Shown one piece after another: positions 22,962 through 34,600 of a stretch of DNA of 64,000 nucleotides. Location: assembly GCF_026914185.1 (NCBI RefSeq), contig NC_070559.1, forward strand, positions 868,001 to 932,000, read 5' to 3'. The position numbers and the translations under genes were made by a program. Below the pieces are notes generated by a model that saw only the letters and a list, made by a program, of their open reading frames with translations, was not told the origin of the DNA and did no database searches. Source of the stretch: Puccinia triticina. Lineage: Eukaryota; Basidiomycota; Pucciniomycetes; Pucciniales; Pucciniaceae. How positions within the stretch are numbered: position 1 is the stretch's first letter; every line of letters begins with the position of its first letter.

Positions 22962-24514
22962 TCAGACCTTGATACTGCCGCTGAAGGTTCTTTTGATCCC
23001 GACGGGAGGATGACTGTGATGTCGGGATTCTGCTTTTGGGGCAGGTGCAGCATGACTCTGAATATGTTCTTGCTCGAGTGACGTTAATTCAGCGGAATCA
23101 TCTTCGAGACCAATTTGTTCCATAAGGCTACTTCTAGCTTCGTCATCCGCCAAAATGTCCTGAACCACACGAATGGCCTGTTTACATCTATGAGTGCCCA
23201 ATCCATCAAGATCACCATGTAAGTATGAAGTTTTCTGGAATTCCAACCAGAAATCATGAAGGCTTGAATCCACATAATGAACTTACGTCTTGCGGTGACT
23301 AAGCCATAAAGCCTTATACTTTTCAATCTGTTGATCTAGTTTCGCGATCTCTTCCGGTGTTTTTAAAGTAACTTCTTCCTTCTCTTTATCAGGTTCATCG
23401 GGTCGAAGTGCTGCTAAGCGACTTTGAAGTTCGATCCACTTCCGTACAAGATTTATAAGAAAAAGTACTCTCCGAGATGATCAAGACCATTAATTGAGTA
23501 AAACTGGAATCTTACAGTTTGCTTGAGTTCATTCTTTACGACTGGGATCTCGGAAGTTGGCGGTAACTTCCCCAGCTCTCCTAGCTCGTTTCTCATTTTC
23601 GCATTGTTTTCTTTCAAGTTTTTTGTCGTGTTTCTGAGCAAACAGGAAAATCAATAATCCATCTGTTTCTCAGACTGACAGGGAGAGAAGCGTTGAAGGA
23701 AAATTGGAGCGACTAGTGAAAGCGTACTAACTTGAGATCCTCTTGCTCAGCCTGCATTTCTTTAAGTTCTTCGGGTGCTACAGCAGATTGAGAAGACTAA
23801 ATACAAAAGGTGATTCGAACCGTTCAACATGTGCTGAGTCGTATCGGACTTTCATTGACTTTGTTCAAGATGTGCAGTGGCACTTCACCTGTTTACAACA
23901 GTAAACTGCTTGTTTTCCAAATAGCTTCATATCTATCTTTTGGGATTCATGAAGGTAAGTCAAACATTTCAACACGTCTGCCTTCTTGATCACTTTCAAG
24001 TTGGCACTGATCTACCGGCTCCGTTCGAAATCATAAGTCAAGAGATGATTGCCATGAAGAATAAGATAAGGTTCGTTGAGATGCACAGGTCGTCAGCGGG
24101 TGAAGACCCTTTTCCTCGGAAAAAAGTCGCGTTGAATTGCGATCCGATAAATGCGTACTCACATCCGCTGCGTTGTGCGGTCTGTAATTGAATAACCGAT
24201 GCAGGCGCATTAGTTCATGAAAGGAGATCGCTTGCGAGTCCAAGGTAACAAAACAGTATTGACAAGCTAACTAGCCTGTTTTGTTGAATCAGATACTCGA
24301 GTACCTAAAATGAGGTTTCTTCCTCAGTTTGTGATGGAGCTCGCATGATTCTCGGCACCGAAGTAAATACCTACTTTGGACTCTGCTTCGGCCCCCTTGA
24401 GGTAGTCGATTTTTTCATTTTTGGCCTAGAAGAAAGATGAATCAGTGATAAGCAGTACTTGCGGATAGTTTGGAAAGATGATAATTGTCAACGAACATTT
24501 GCTTTGGTGGTCAT
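22962..24514 (-). CDS. HOP2: Hop2 homologous-pairing protein (TBPIP family)
   Basis: Hop2 works with Mnd1 in the nucleus to help Dmc1/Rad51 pair homologous chromosomes in meiosis. Nine exons can be read: 24514-24497, 24425-24375, 24304-24276, 24182-24164, 24011-23889, 23796-23732, 23633-23516, 23438-23287 and 23187-22962. They sum to 801 nt, 266 aa, with no internal stop. Exons 2-5 form the N-terminal winged helix (VLEYLIQQN, RPHNAAD, ISANLKVIKK, FGKQAVYCC). Exons 6-8 are the coiled coil (LKEMQAEQEDL, LDQQIEKYKALW). Exon 9 gives the C-terminal TBPIP helices (CKQAIRVVQDILADD, IGLEDD) and a basic tail. The first 18-nt exon (ATG at 24512-24514) is the least certain. Intron 3 appears to use a GC donor (AACAG|GCTAGT). 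Length and domain order match fungal and animal Hop2. Confidence 0.85.
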
Positions 24515-24895
24515 ACTGGGTGGTTGATGATGCAATGCTTCCTGGAAATGGTCAAGAGAACCTGCTTTGCGCTCAAGGAGTATTGCTCAGGGTTTCTGCC
24601 GCATATATGTACAGCTCGGGTTGACTCCTCCGGCTGTGGTTCTGGTCGGGAGGCAGCAGCCATCATCAATCCCACACGTTATCGCATATCATTGCTTCAA
24701 GCGACGCCGCCTGCATCGGTCATACCAACACCTCTCCGAATCCATACCATCGATTTGATGTTTTTTCGCTCCTAGGAAGCTAATATCGTCATGATCCGTA
24801 TGTCACAACAAGGACACTTGTGCTGGGATCCATCGAGATAATCGTGTTCAAGACAGAGCCGGAGTGTGAATTATGAATTATCAGCCTTCCTCTGT
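24515..24895. other. Unassigned sequence upstream of HOP2
   Basis: Holds the presumed HOP2 promoter and sequence possibly belonging to the decayed transposase that follows. No feature was identified. Confidence 0.3.
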
Positions 24896-25090
24896 AGGAT
24901 GTTCCGGAGCTCAACCCTATCGAAGTCGGGTTTGCAGAAATCAAACAGAAGCTGAGAGCCTCTCAACAGCTCAAATCATCCAGGTTCCGCGAGTGGACCG
25001 TCAGGCATTAATGCTGCCGAGGTTTTGACGGCAGAGATGGCCTACAACGCTTTCAAGCATTGTGGCTGTTCTATTCCGATCAACAACTGA
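24896..25090 (+). pseudogene. Tc1/mariner-type transposase, C-terminal relic
   Basis: The frame reads DVPELNPIEVGFAEIKQKLR, matching the segment around the last acidic residue of Tc1/mariner (DDE_3) transposases, where the canonical form is PELNPIE. A second piece, AEMAYNAFKHCG, follows after a short disrupted stretch and ends with TGA at 25088-25090. The catalytic N-terminal two thirds were not found. Confidence 0.65.
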
Positions 25091-25192
25091 TTACAATTTT
25101 AGTTTGATCTCCCAAACTTCTGAATTCAAAGAGAATTCTTATCTTGAAACGTATGGTGTTGCAAGCGCGTCTGGGCACTTACCCTAACTTAA

Positions 25193-25257
25193 CAAAGTCC
25201 CTCTATTTGAGGGGGCACACTGTCCCGCCGGGACCCTCCAAAGGAGGGACTTACACC
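25193..25257. repeat. Small foldback sequence
   Basis: AAAGTCCCTCTATTTGAGGG near 25194 is answered by the inverted CCCTCCAAAGGAGGGACTTA near 25232, with a GC-rich centre (CCCGCCGGGA). A miniature foldback element or stem-loop of about 65 bp. Confidence 0.5.
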
Positions 25258-27081
25258 CAATGTCCAAGTTTGGGCTGACAGAATCAGAACTATGTCTTTT
25301 TTCAAACATTTCTGGCTTCACCCTTTCCCATTGGGCAGCAAAGGTTTGGGGGAACAAAAGATTCCCAAGATCAAGGAGAATCTCTCCAAATTTTTCTGAA
25401 TTTTTCGAGGCCTTCAGAACCCCTCAGATCCATTTTTTGTGACTCAGTAATCAATATACTCAATGGCTGGGAGGATCCCCTGGCAGTCATTGAGGAGCTT
25501 GCTGAATGTGGGAATACCTCCCGGCCAGCAAGCGTTTGTATTGCTGACCAGGAGGGATTCCTCACGGGAAGTGAGTATATCAGAGCGGGTACCTGCCCCT
25601 GCACCCGGGTACCTGGCACCTGGCGCCCGGGTACTTGTCACTGCGGGTGTGGGTGCAGATTTGGGTGTCAAGAATTTGCAAATTTTCAGGAGGGTACCCG
25701 TGTAGGAAATAGAGATCAGACACTTTATTGCAGCAGATACCAAAAGCTAATAGTAGTATATAACTGACGTAAAGAGAAAAGAAAATAGAAGATGAGTGAG
25801 AAAACATAATGAGATAAAAGAGTGAGATCATTATGTAGCTTCTGATGTTCTAGTCCTTACTACTACTCTAAATATAGAAAATGAGAGATATAAACGGAGA
25901 GAGAAATAACAGCAAGGAAAACATGATCAATACTGGAGAACAGGAGGAAAAGGGAACTGGGAAAGAAAACCGTTTGGGATAAGATGTACCTCCACTTGGT
26001 TATTTCCGGGCTCCTCCTGAATCTTGGTTGTCTAGAAATAGTGATAGTGGTGATACTAGGAAACGGCAGGTAGAATTGAGTCGGCAGTGGATTAAGGGTG
26101 TCTGAGTTTGATGGCGGTCGATTTTTGTGGTTCTTGTCAAGTCTGGGGATTCACAAAGAGTTGACGTGTCCCAGAACTCAATTTCTCAACAGCACATGCA
26201 TAAATAATCAACAGAGCGTGCATAGCTTTGCTGCAGCGGTTCAGAATCATTTATCCAACAACCCGCACCTACAGTGGGTACCCGTGTGCAAGAGGCCATC
26301 TATACACTGTGTTCATCAATCAAACACTGGTAAAATGGTTCAACTGAAGGAAAGACAACAACTAGTCATTCCAATGTGGCGGGGGAGAAAATCAGTTGAA
26401 ACATTTTACCAGTGTGTGATTGGGAAGCACAATAGTTATACTCCAGAAAAACAGAACAAAACAATCCATGGTGATGGACAGCTGCCCTGGCCAAGAGTAC
26501 TTGAACCAGGAGGCAACTGCTCTGCCTTTTCAACTTGCCTGTCCATTTTCTTATCCAATTGATCTTCAGAAGTCCATAATTTGGACCCAGTCTGTGAAGC
26601 CCCCACCTTCAACAGGTTTTCAAAAAAAGGGTCATGGCATTACATGAACCCCCGGGCTGTTGAGTAAAAATTCTTGCCACCTCATCTCCTCTAGTCTGGC
26701 AGAGACGTTTTCTCTCCCGGATAGGCAAGTGCTTTTCCTTTTCCTCTTCTTCTCACTCCTAAGTCTCCCACTCAGTTGTACTTAAATGAGAGAATTGTTC
26801 TCTCCCGGCTAGAATCAAGAAATACAGCCGGCCAACAATTTGAACTAGAAATCTTTGCTTCCAGAATGTCCCATTCCCCTCTTTCAGCCCCATTTTCAGT
26901 GAGGCTCCATTGGAACTTTACAAAGTCCCTTTTTTGACTAGAAAAAAACAAAGTGCATCATTAGAAATTTTCAAGAAAACCCAGATAAAAAAGAACAAGA
27001 TCAAGTATTTGAGGTTTTTCTTTGCTAACTTTTGTACACTTCTTTGACCCCCCCCCCCCCCTGATCTTGGCTCCTGGGAGA
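25258..27081. other. AT-rich intergenic DNA with GGGTACC low-complexity patch and a hairpin
   Basis: At about 25585-25690 there is a run of GGGTACC/GGTACCTGG words like those in the hAT-type elements nearby. At 26317-26346 and 26393-26421 two ~30-bp arms (AACACTGGTAAAATG ... CATTTTACCAGTGT) form an inverted repeat with a ~46-bp loop. An open frame at 26098-26562 overlaps this hairpin and resembles nothing known. Confidence 0.4.
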
Positions 27082-27089
27082 GCTTCCCC

Positions 27090-27690
27090 TAGAGATGGCA
27101 TTCAGTACCCATTTGGGGTACCCGGCACCCACGGGCGGGTATTGCTCACACCAGCTAGACACCTGCCAGGCGGGGTCGGGTGTCTGTTTTTCAGGCCAAA
27201 AGGAGGGGTACCCGGGTACCCTCAGCAGTACCTGCCATATACCCGGGGGGCCGCTGACCACCTGTCACTGGTCAGCAGCGCGTTTTGATGCCCACTGCCG
27301 CTGCTGCCGCTGGATATAGCTCCCCGCCCCAAGTTCAGACCCGGCTGAATAGCCCAGCTCCGATCAGACCAGTCATCAACCTGCCCTCCCCTGCGCTCAA
27401 CCACCAAACGCGGGCCACGTCAGCCTACCACCAGCACCACCAAACACATGGGGCAGATTTATTTGAGGCACCATTGGTGACTCAGAGCCAATCCACCGCC
27501 ATCACCACCCAAGCAAGTCACTCAACCACTCACCATTGTTTAGCAGTGCAGGTACCGCAGGTATCCCCATAAAGTACCACCCGCACCAGCCAGGCGGTGC
27601 TGGGTGCGGTGCCAGGTATCTTTTTTATCCAAAATAACAAGAGGTACCTGGGTACTGCTAGCGGTACCCGGGTCCCAAATGCCATCTCTA
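27090..27690. mobile_element. hAT-type MITE with 8-bp target duplication
   Basis: The ends are TAGAGATGGCATTC and AATGCCATCTCTA, inverted, flanked on both sides by GCTTCCCC (27082-27089 and 27691-27698). Eight-bp duplications and a TAGRGATG terminus fit hAT elements; the autonomous hAT at 31633 starts TAGGGATG. The interior (601 bp in all) carries repeated GGTACCCGGG words near both ends and no transposase. Confidence 0.88.
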
Positions 27691-27770
27691 GCTTCCCCTA
27701 GCTGAAAATTGATGGATAGTTGACCAAGAAGGGGGGTGGGTAAACCTGATAACCATCTGGCCAATAAAGG

Positions 27771-27831
27771 TGCAAGAATGGTGCTAGTAGCACCATTCTT
27801 GCAGCCACAGTAGCACTGCTACTGTGGCTGC
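27771..27831. repeat. Two adjoining perfect hairpins
   Basis: 27771-27803 is a perfect stem (TGCAAGAATGGTGCTA, one-base centre, and its complement). 27801-27831 is a second perfect stem (GCAGCCACAGTAGCA, one-base centre, complement). They share the GCA at 27801-27803. Confidence 0.85.
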
Positions 27832-27889
27832 AATGATTGTCATAAGACTTTAAGCCAAACTTAAAAAGGAGGGACACATGGGGGAAGTT

Positions 27890-28520
27890 CTAACAAGGAA
27901 GCAACTACTACGCTAATTACATTAGCGGCGCTAATTCTGTAGCGTAGTAGTTGGCTGCTAATGATTTTGGCTGTTAGTTTTAGCTGTAATACAAAGCCGC
28001 TAAATCACGCTAACGCTAAATTACAGCTAATTAGCTACCCATTACAGCTAAATTAGCTGTAATTTGCAGCTAAAATTACACTTTTTTCTCAAATATCTGT
28101 TAGCTTTAAATGTAATAGATTTTAAGCTACAATCTAGCGTAGCGTAGCGGCCTCAAAAACCGCTAAGTTAGCGCTAATTACGCTAAACGTAATTTAATAG
28201 TTGCATCCTTGGTTCCAACGGTGGGCCACTATACTACTTTTGGTACCCAGTTTAGCATACTTTAGCAGAGCTAAACTACCACCAATGTGGTTTTCCATTA
28301 GCGGTCAGTGATTTCCGGCTACCACTAACTGGCTCCCCTGAAAACCACAGGGCCCCTATCGGCGCTATCGACGCTAGCAGTGCTAATTAACCGCCAAAAA
28401 CGGATAGTGCTCTTAGCACCTGTCAGTGTAGCGTTGTGGCCCCGTAGCGGCGCTGCTACTAACGGCATTGTGCCAGGAACTATGCAATACTCAAATAGCG
28501 GATAGCGCATGCTACTGTTA
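27890..28520. repeat. Cryptically simple GCTAA/TTAGC region
   Basis: Over ~600 bp the words GCTAA, TTAGC, TAGCG and CGCTA recur dozens of times on both strands without a fixed period (for example TTAGCTGTAATTTGCAGCTA near 28047). A sparser version of the same composition lies at about 45340-45580. No coding function is seen. Confidence 0.5.
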
Positions 28521-28584
28521 CTTAGCGGCCCAGTGCTGGGGGAACGGCTGTTGAGACAGAAGGAGTCATATTCATATGCATATC

Positions 28585-28705
28585 CAGGCTCGAACTTAAC
28601 GCAAGCCCCCACCTGCGCAAGGTGGGGCCCGCCTCCCGAAGGAGAGTCCCGCGGGGATGCGGGGTCCCTGCGGGACCCCCTCGAGAGGTCTTGTTAAGCT
28701 CGAGC
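28585..28705. repeat. GC-rich foldback just upstream of NTA1
   Basis: GCTCGAACTTAACGCAAG near 28590 is answered by inverted CTTGTTAAGCTCGAGC near 28690. Between them are smaller stems (CCCCACC/GGTGGGG and GGGGTCCC/GGGACCCC). Likely a small non-autonomous element. Confidence 0.5.
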
Positions 28706-28808
28706 TGCTCGATCAGCCCTCACCAAAGTTTCCAACACCCTCACCAGCCGTTTCGGTGGATTAGGCAGCAAAGAGACTTGAACCGACTTACTTATATTTT
28801 GCTAGAGT

Positions 28809-30150
28809 ATGCAACGGACAACAAGAATCGGACTGCTCCAACTTGAGCCAACCTTCAAACAACCTGAGCTATCAATCCGACAAGCCGACAATCTCATCTC
28901 CTCGTAGGCACCATCCTCATGTTCTTGTTGTAAACAAAGCCTGATACATGCATTGCTTTGCTTAAGAATAGAACCTGACGAAATCGATTTGCTCATCCTT
29001 CCAGAGATGGCCTTCACCGGTTAGCACCAATATCACATATTTCATCGGCAGACACTCCTGAGAAAGTCTAATTACTTCCTGTATATCTTTACAAGGCTAC
29101 AGTTTTCTCTCTTTTGAGGATCTCGGGCCGTTTATCGAGTCGGAGATTGATGGCATATCAATAACGTGGGCTAAAAAGACAGGTTAGGGTCATTCGATGA
29201 TCTGAAACTCTCTACAGATGAGCAGCTGACCAAGGAAATAATTGGTCTTGAAACTCGGATTGATCAGCTCTAAAACTCAACTGCCATATAATGATTGGCT
29301 TCCCTCAACGAATTTCAGAGCCAGGAGTGAGGCAGATTTACAATGCCTTGGGAATAGTTTCCGATCAGGGTGAGTTGATAAAGGTTTATCACAAGACTCA
29401 ACTTTATCCCCCAGTCGACGACATCTGGGCTAGGCCCGGCGAAGGATTCTTAGTCATCGACCTGAACGTTGCAAGATTGAACGGCAAGCCTGGTAACGCG
29501 GTCAGATGTTGCATTGGGATTTGTATGGATGTTGAGTTTTCCATTCCTTCATCCCCATCTCACAAAAATCTATAAGTCTGATTTGTACGTTATCCTTACC
29601 ATGATCAATGTACTTCATTTCCATTCAAAACAACAGTTAAGTCCCGATCGATTTGAAGCCCCATTTGACGCATACGAGCTCAGTAACTTTGCAGTCAATC
29701 ATAATGCCGAGATGATGATATGCTCCATGGCGTGGCTATCCTCAAGTCCGGTACCTGATCCTCATCATACTGAAACTGGTAGGAGTTGGGAGGAAACCGG
29801 GGACACAATGAATTACTGGGCAATGCGTTGTGCACCTTTTTGGAAATTGAAAAATAGAACGTTCGTTACTTGCAATCGTGTCGGACAAGAACGCGGTGAG
29901 CAGATTATTCTTCCATTTTATATCACTCATCCTTTGATTGACGTACCGATTAGTCATTCTAACCTTTTTTTTTGATTTCCTTCCTTTCATTGCATGACCA
30001 GACACAATCTTTACCGGTACTTCTTGCGCGATTTCAAATTCACCAATCTTAAAAAAGTCTTGTGCGGATCACACCCTGACCATAATAGGTTATGCTAGTA
30101 AACACAATGCTCAACTATTGATTGTGAACATACCCCTGCCTGAAATTTAG
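28809..30150 (+). CDS. NTA1: Protein N-terminal asparagine amidohydrolase (Nta1-like)
   Basis: Nta1 deamidates N-terminal Asn/Gln so that the product can be arginylated and degraded by the N-degron (Arg/N-end rule) pathway. Six exons were read: 28809-28903, 28967-29019, 29096-29182, 29268-29530, 29637-29895 and 30002-30150. They sum to 906 nt, 301 aa, with no internal stop. It is a nitrilase-superfamily protein. Exon 1 gives the first beta strand (RIGLLQLEPTF). Exon 2 has the catalytic Glu (LILPEMAFTG). Exon 4 has the catalytic Lys (YHKTQLYPP) and Cys (CIGICMD). Exon 5 has the Nta1-type DRFEAPFDAYE and CNRVGQE, and exon 6 ends LLIVNIPLPEI. Exon 2 could alternatively begin upstream, but that would leave an intron of only 36 nt. 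The assignment to Nta1 over other nitrilases rests on the FEAPF and GYSF signatures. Confidence 0.85.
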
Positions 30151-30569
30151 ACTTAGCTATGTGTAACATTTTGTTGTTTACGAGTGACCTGATGAGCATG
30201 TATGGGTAACATGAATTGTTTCTTCTGATCTCTTTTGTTGATCATTTGCAATGAATAAGCGAGTCCCCAAATATATAGCAGGTTTTTCCGCGAGCAATGT
30301 GAAGTTTGAAGTTGACAAAATTTGTTTTCCATTTTGTCTTATCTGCTAAAGTAAAAATCATCACTGTCCATTGATCAATAAGACTGCCAATTGGGCTCGC
30401 GGCCCGCCCGGGTCTGAGCGCCAGTATTCTGCCGCCTATGCCCAACCTTGGGGGTCGATGTTCAAGGTTATGGCATGTGGGGGGCTCGTCACCATGCCAC
30501 CCATTCTGGCGTCATCAGACAGCTCTGGTCGTGTGGATGATCTGCTTGCTGTCATTGGCACTACTATTA
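30151..30569. other. NTA1 3' flank, nothing recognised
   Basis: Contains the presumed NTA1 terminator region. No further feature was found. Confidence 0.4.
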
Positions 30570-30762
30570 GGGGGGTTCACGTTGCAAAAAAAGCAATGCT
30601 GATTTCGTCTGCTCATGCACCTGTGAGTAAGGTTTATGCCTTGCAGATTGCTTCCAAAGGGGAGCTGCCCAGCCAAACCTTTTTGCTTTCTCACGATTTT
30701 CAAAAGCTGCATCTGCTGGTTTTGGTTGCTGATTTGCGAAATCAGCCTTACGTGAACCCCCC
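30570..30762. mobile_element. MITE copy A (193 bp)
   Basis: Inverted ends GGGGGGTTCACGT ... ACGTGAACCCCCC, flanked by TATTA on both sides (30565-30569 and 30763-30767). An inverted second copy of the same sequence lies at 31481-34746. There is no coding capacity; superfamily unknown. Confidence 0.85.
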
Positions 30763-31480
30763 TATTACACCGGCCATCCGACTGGCTCTTTGGCAGACAT
30801 CGTGCGCCCCGCCATCATGTCGTCAACCACTGGTGGGTCATGAAACCGAGTCCTGAGTACGAGAAATCTCTGTCCTCTTGACGGCGAAACGCGCCCCCCG
30901 TGTATCTTCCTCTCTGTTTGTTTTGCAATCTATGACCGAGATTGGAGACCGGGATTTGTCAGAGCCGATAGCTGACCCGCGACGGGACTGTATCGACCAG
31001 ATCCTATTTGCCTTACCCCATACGGCATCTTATAATGATGGCTGCTGCCTCCTAACCACACATCTGGGTTCAGGAGGTCATCCAACCACAGCCGGAAGAA
31101 TGATCATCAAACGGAGCTGTGTGCCGCAGAAACCTCATGATTAAACCGGCGATTTCGCGGTACCTCAGACTCCATAGCTTTAAAAGCCAAAGTCCAAGCT
31201 TTTGTGAACACACATTGTGTTCAAGCTCAGGAAGGCACGCAGCTGCTTTTGTCAATCTTGCTGTGAGATGGTCAGTGAGCTGGCCAACCGATTTCCAAGG
31301 AGCAAGTCTTTGGGCAAGTGAATGCAGAGCTTGCTGGGAGCTCGAAAGTCTCAATCGGCCCGCTGTCCTGGGGCACATATTCACAATTGTCTATGAGCTG
31401 ACATGTTTGCAGTATATTCAGGTATCCAAGTGATTTGTGGAGGCTACGTCATCAGATCCCAAGGGACTACGAGAAGACAT
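30763..31480. other. Spacer between the two MITE copies
   Basis: No recognisable gene or RNA. Open frames on both strands are short and unlike known proteins. Confidence 0.35.
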
Positions 31481-31632
31481 TGGGAGGTTCACGTAAGGCA
31501 GATTTTGCAAATCAGCCACCAAAACCAGCAGATGCAGCTTTTGAAAATCCTGAGAAAGCAAAAAGGTTTGGCTGGGCAGCTCCCCTTTGGAAGCAATCTG
31601 CAAGGCATAAGCCTTACTCACAGGTGCATGAG

Positions 31633-34600
31633 TAGGGATGAAAGTGGGTCGGGTCGACCCGGCGGGTACCCGGCCCGTGTCGGGTCTGGGGCCGGGTTCG
31701 GGTTGACCTTTGTCACAAAAACCCATTTTTGACCCGACCCGCCTCAGACCCGCCAGATTTTTGGGTCGGGTTCGGGCAGCCATTTTGGCTGTTGGTTCGA
31801 CCCGCCGACCCGTTTACAGACCCGCGCAGCAGGCGGGTACCCATGTAAAACACGTGGCCCCGCGCTCCCAGACTACATCAATTGCGCGGCCGGCGCTCCC
31901 ACTGGGCCACCAATCATAGTTTGCGGGGCCGTGGCCCGTCAGCACTGAATATATGTACATATACTCAGGCTGCCGCTCTCAGCTACCAGCCCGTTACCCA
32001 CGACTTCACCATGGCCAGGACCCGCTCTCAACAAGTACGCCCCCTCAAGCGCAAGAAGCACGTCCCCTCCTCAACCAAAGACGATACCGGGGCAACTAAC
32101 GACGCCAAGGGCTCTATTGATCAAGACCACCAGTCACCTGCGGAAAGTGAGGCCGAAGACGACATCCAAGTCCTGGACCCCAGTCAGCCCCGTGAATCCC
32201 AAGAAAAAGCTCCCCGCTTGGCAAACGAAGCTTCCCAAACCGGAGAAAAAAGTTCGTCTCAAGGCCAAAAACCACGTAAAACCACAAGCAAGATATGGAA
32301 CCACTTCAAACCCAGTGGGGAAGGTTGGTTGTTACTTTCTCTATTCTCTGAATCAAAAATATTCTAATGTTTATTTATTTTTATTTTGTTTGAATGTTGA
32401 AACAGGTGAAGAGAAAAGAGGACAATGTCGGTACTGCCAGCAAACTTTATCTGCCAAAAGCTTGTGCGGAACGAAACACCTTTGGCGACACCTTGAACGA
32501 TGCACCTCTTATTGATCACGAAGCAGGTAGACTATGCTGCAAATCTCGAAGAATTCGACACCGACCAATTGGGTGTTTTCTCAGCAGAAGTCCCGCGATC
32601 TTCTTGCGAAGATGGTCGTTACTGACAAACATTCGTTCAAGTCGGTCGAGAGTAAGCTGTTCAGGGAATTTGTGGCGAGCTTACAACCTCAGTTCAAACT
32701 CTATAGTTGAATAACCGTCAAGAAAGACATCTTGGAGATGTATCACTCAACCAAAGCCGATATTGCCCTTGAGATCGTCGAAGCGAATCAAATCGCCTTA
32801 ACAACTGACCTCTGGATGACTTCAAATCAAACCCCCTACATGGTGATCTCAGCGCATTTCCTCTCGTCTGACTGGACTCTGAAAAAGCGACTCATCTTGT
32901 TCAAGGAACTTCCGCCACCTCACACCGGATTGCTAATCGCTGAGCAGCTCTTCTCAGCGATTGTTGAATGGAAAGCTATCGACAAAGTCTCTTTTATTAC
33001 TGTCGATAACGCCGCTGCAAACGATGTTGCCGTGGCTCGAGTCAAACAGTTACTTCAAGACAAAAGTCGATCCCCACCGATAATGGAAGGGAAGTTCTTC
33101 CATGTGCGATGCGCCACACACATCATCAACCTGATCGTCAAAGATGGTTTGCATCAGCTCTCTCCCGCCATCAGCAAGATCCGAGACTCTGTCCAATATA
33201 TCAGAAGTACCCCCTCCCAAAAGCGACAATTCAAAGAGGCTCTTGAGTTGACAAATATTGGAAATCTAGCCCAGCCAGTACTCGATGTGCCAACGCGCTG
33301 GAACTCGACATTTCATATGCTCAATTCGTCTATACCGTACCGAGAGGCCTTTGAGAATCTAGCCCTGCAAGATGCGAACTATAACAACTGTCCTGCTGCC
33401 AAAGAGTGGGAGGAGATCACGGCAATGAAAGATTTTCTTTCAAGATTCAACACTGGTTAGTTGACATATTCATTTTATTTACTCTATCCATTTGAATAAT
33501 GTACTCATTTTCAATTGTTTATTCTCAAACCCGCAGCAACATTGAAGCTGTGCATGACTCATTGTCCAACAGCCCACATGCTTTATGTGAATATAGTTAG
33601 AATAAAAAAGAAGCTGAACGATGTTCTTCAATCCGGACCGACTGAACTTTGCGATCTAGTGGAACCAATGCAAGAAAAGTACGACAAATATTGGAAAAAC
33701 CCTGAAGAGTCGGCCGCAATCTTCCTCGTCTTCGATCCGCGATACAAGCTTTCGCTCATCGAGTTTCTGCTCCTCGAAAACTGTGATTCGGACACAGACA
33801 AATGTGAAGTTCCAAAAAAAATCAATGGCATAACAAAACAACTCTACGCCTTGTTCAACGAGTTCGCCTCCAACGCAAAACCAAAATCAAACACTTTGAA
33901 TGCCTCTCAAGGCTCTCAATCGATCAACAATAGTACAACTTTAGATTCTAAAAATACGTTTGAAGACATTGAGGAAAGTCGCTTCAAGGAGTACCTTGCA
34001 AGCAAGATGACAAAGACTGTACCAACAGTCACGGCTACGGCAGAACTTGATCTCTATCTGCAAGAAGGCACGGTTGCCGTCGATACTCCGTCGTTCAATA
34101 TCCTCGATTGGTGGAAAACAAACGCAGTCCGATTCCCAACCCTTTCAAAACTGGCGAGGTACTTCTTAATAGCACCGATGACATCAATAGCATCCGAGTC
34201 AGCCTTCTCAACTGGGGGAAGAGTGCTCAGCCCCTCTAGAAATCGGCTGAATCCCAAAACACTCGAAGCCCTTGTCTGCGGGCAAGATTGGATTAGAACC
34301 AACAAGGGCCTCTCTGACCAACAGCCCGAAGAATCTGAGCTTGACTCCGACTGATATAGTATAAGTTCTGATGTTTTTTTATCCAACCTCTTTCACATTC
34401 ATTGAAAAAATATCGATATCGTGTTATATATACAGAATTACATTGAATAAATAAGACAGAATTACTAAATAAGAATGAGATTGATTGAATGATTTCCATG
34501 AGCTGTTGGCATGGAAATAAGCCATAAATATGGCTTGACCCGACCTGCCCCGACCCAGACCCGACTTCATCACAAGCAGGGTTGGGTTCGGGCAGTGCTA

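Noticed and set aside
26098..26562. 155-codon plus-strand protein
   Set aside because: It overlaps the hairpin at 26317-26421, lacks homology and has an unremarkable composition; likely chance.
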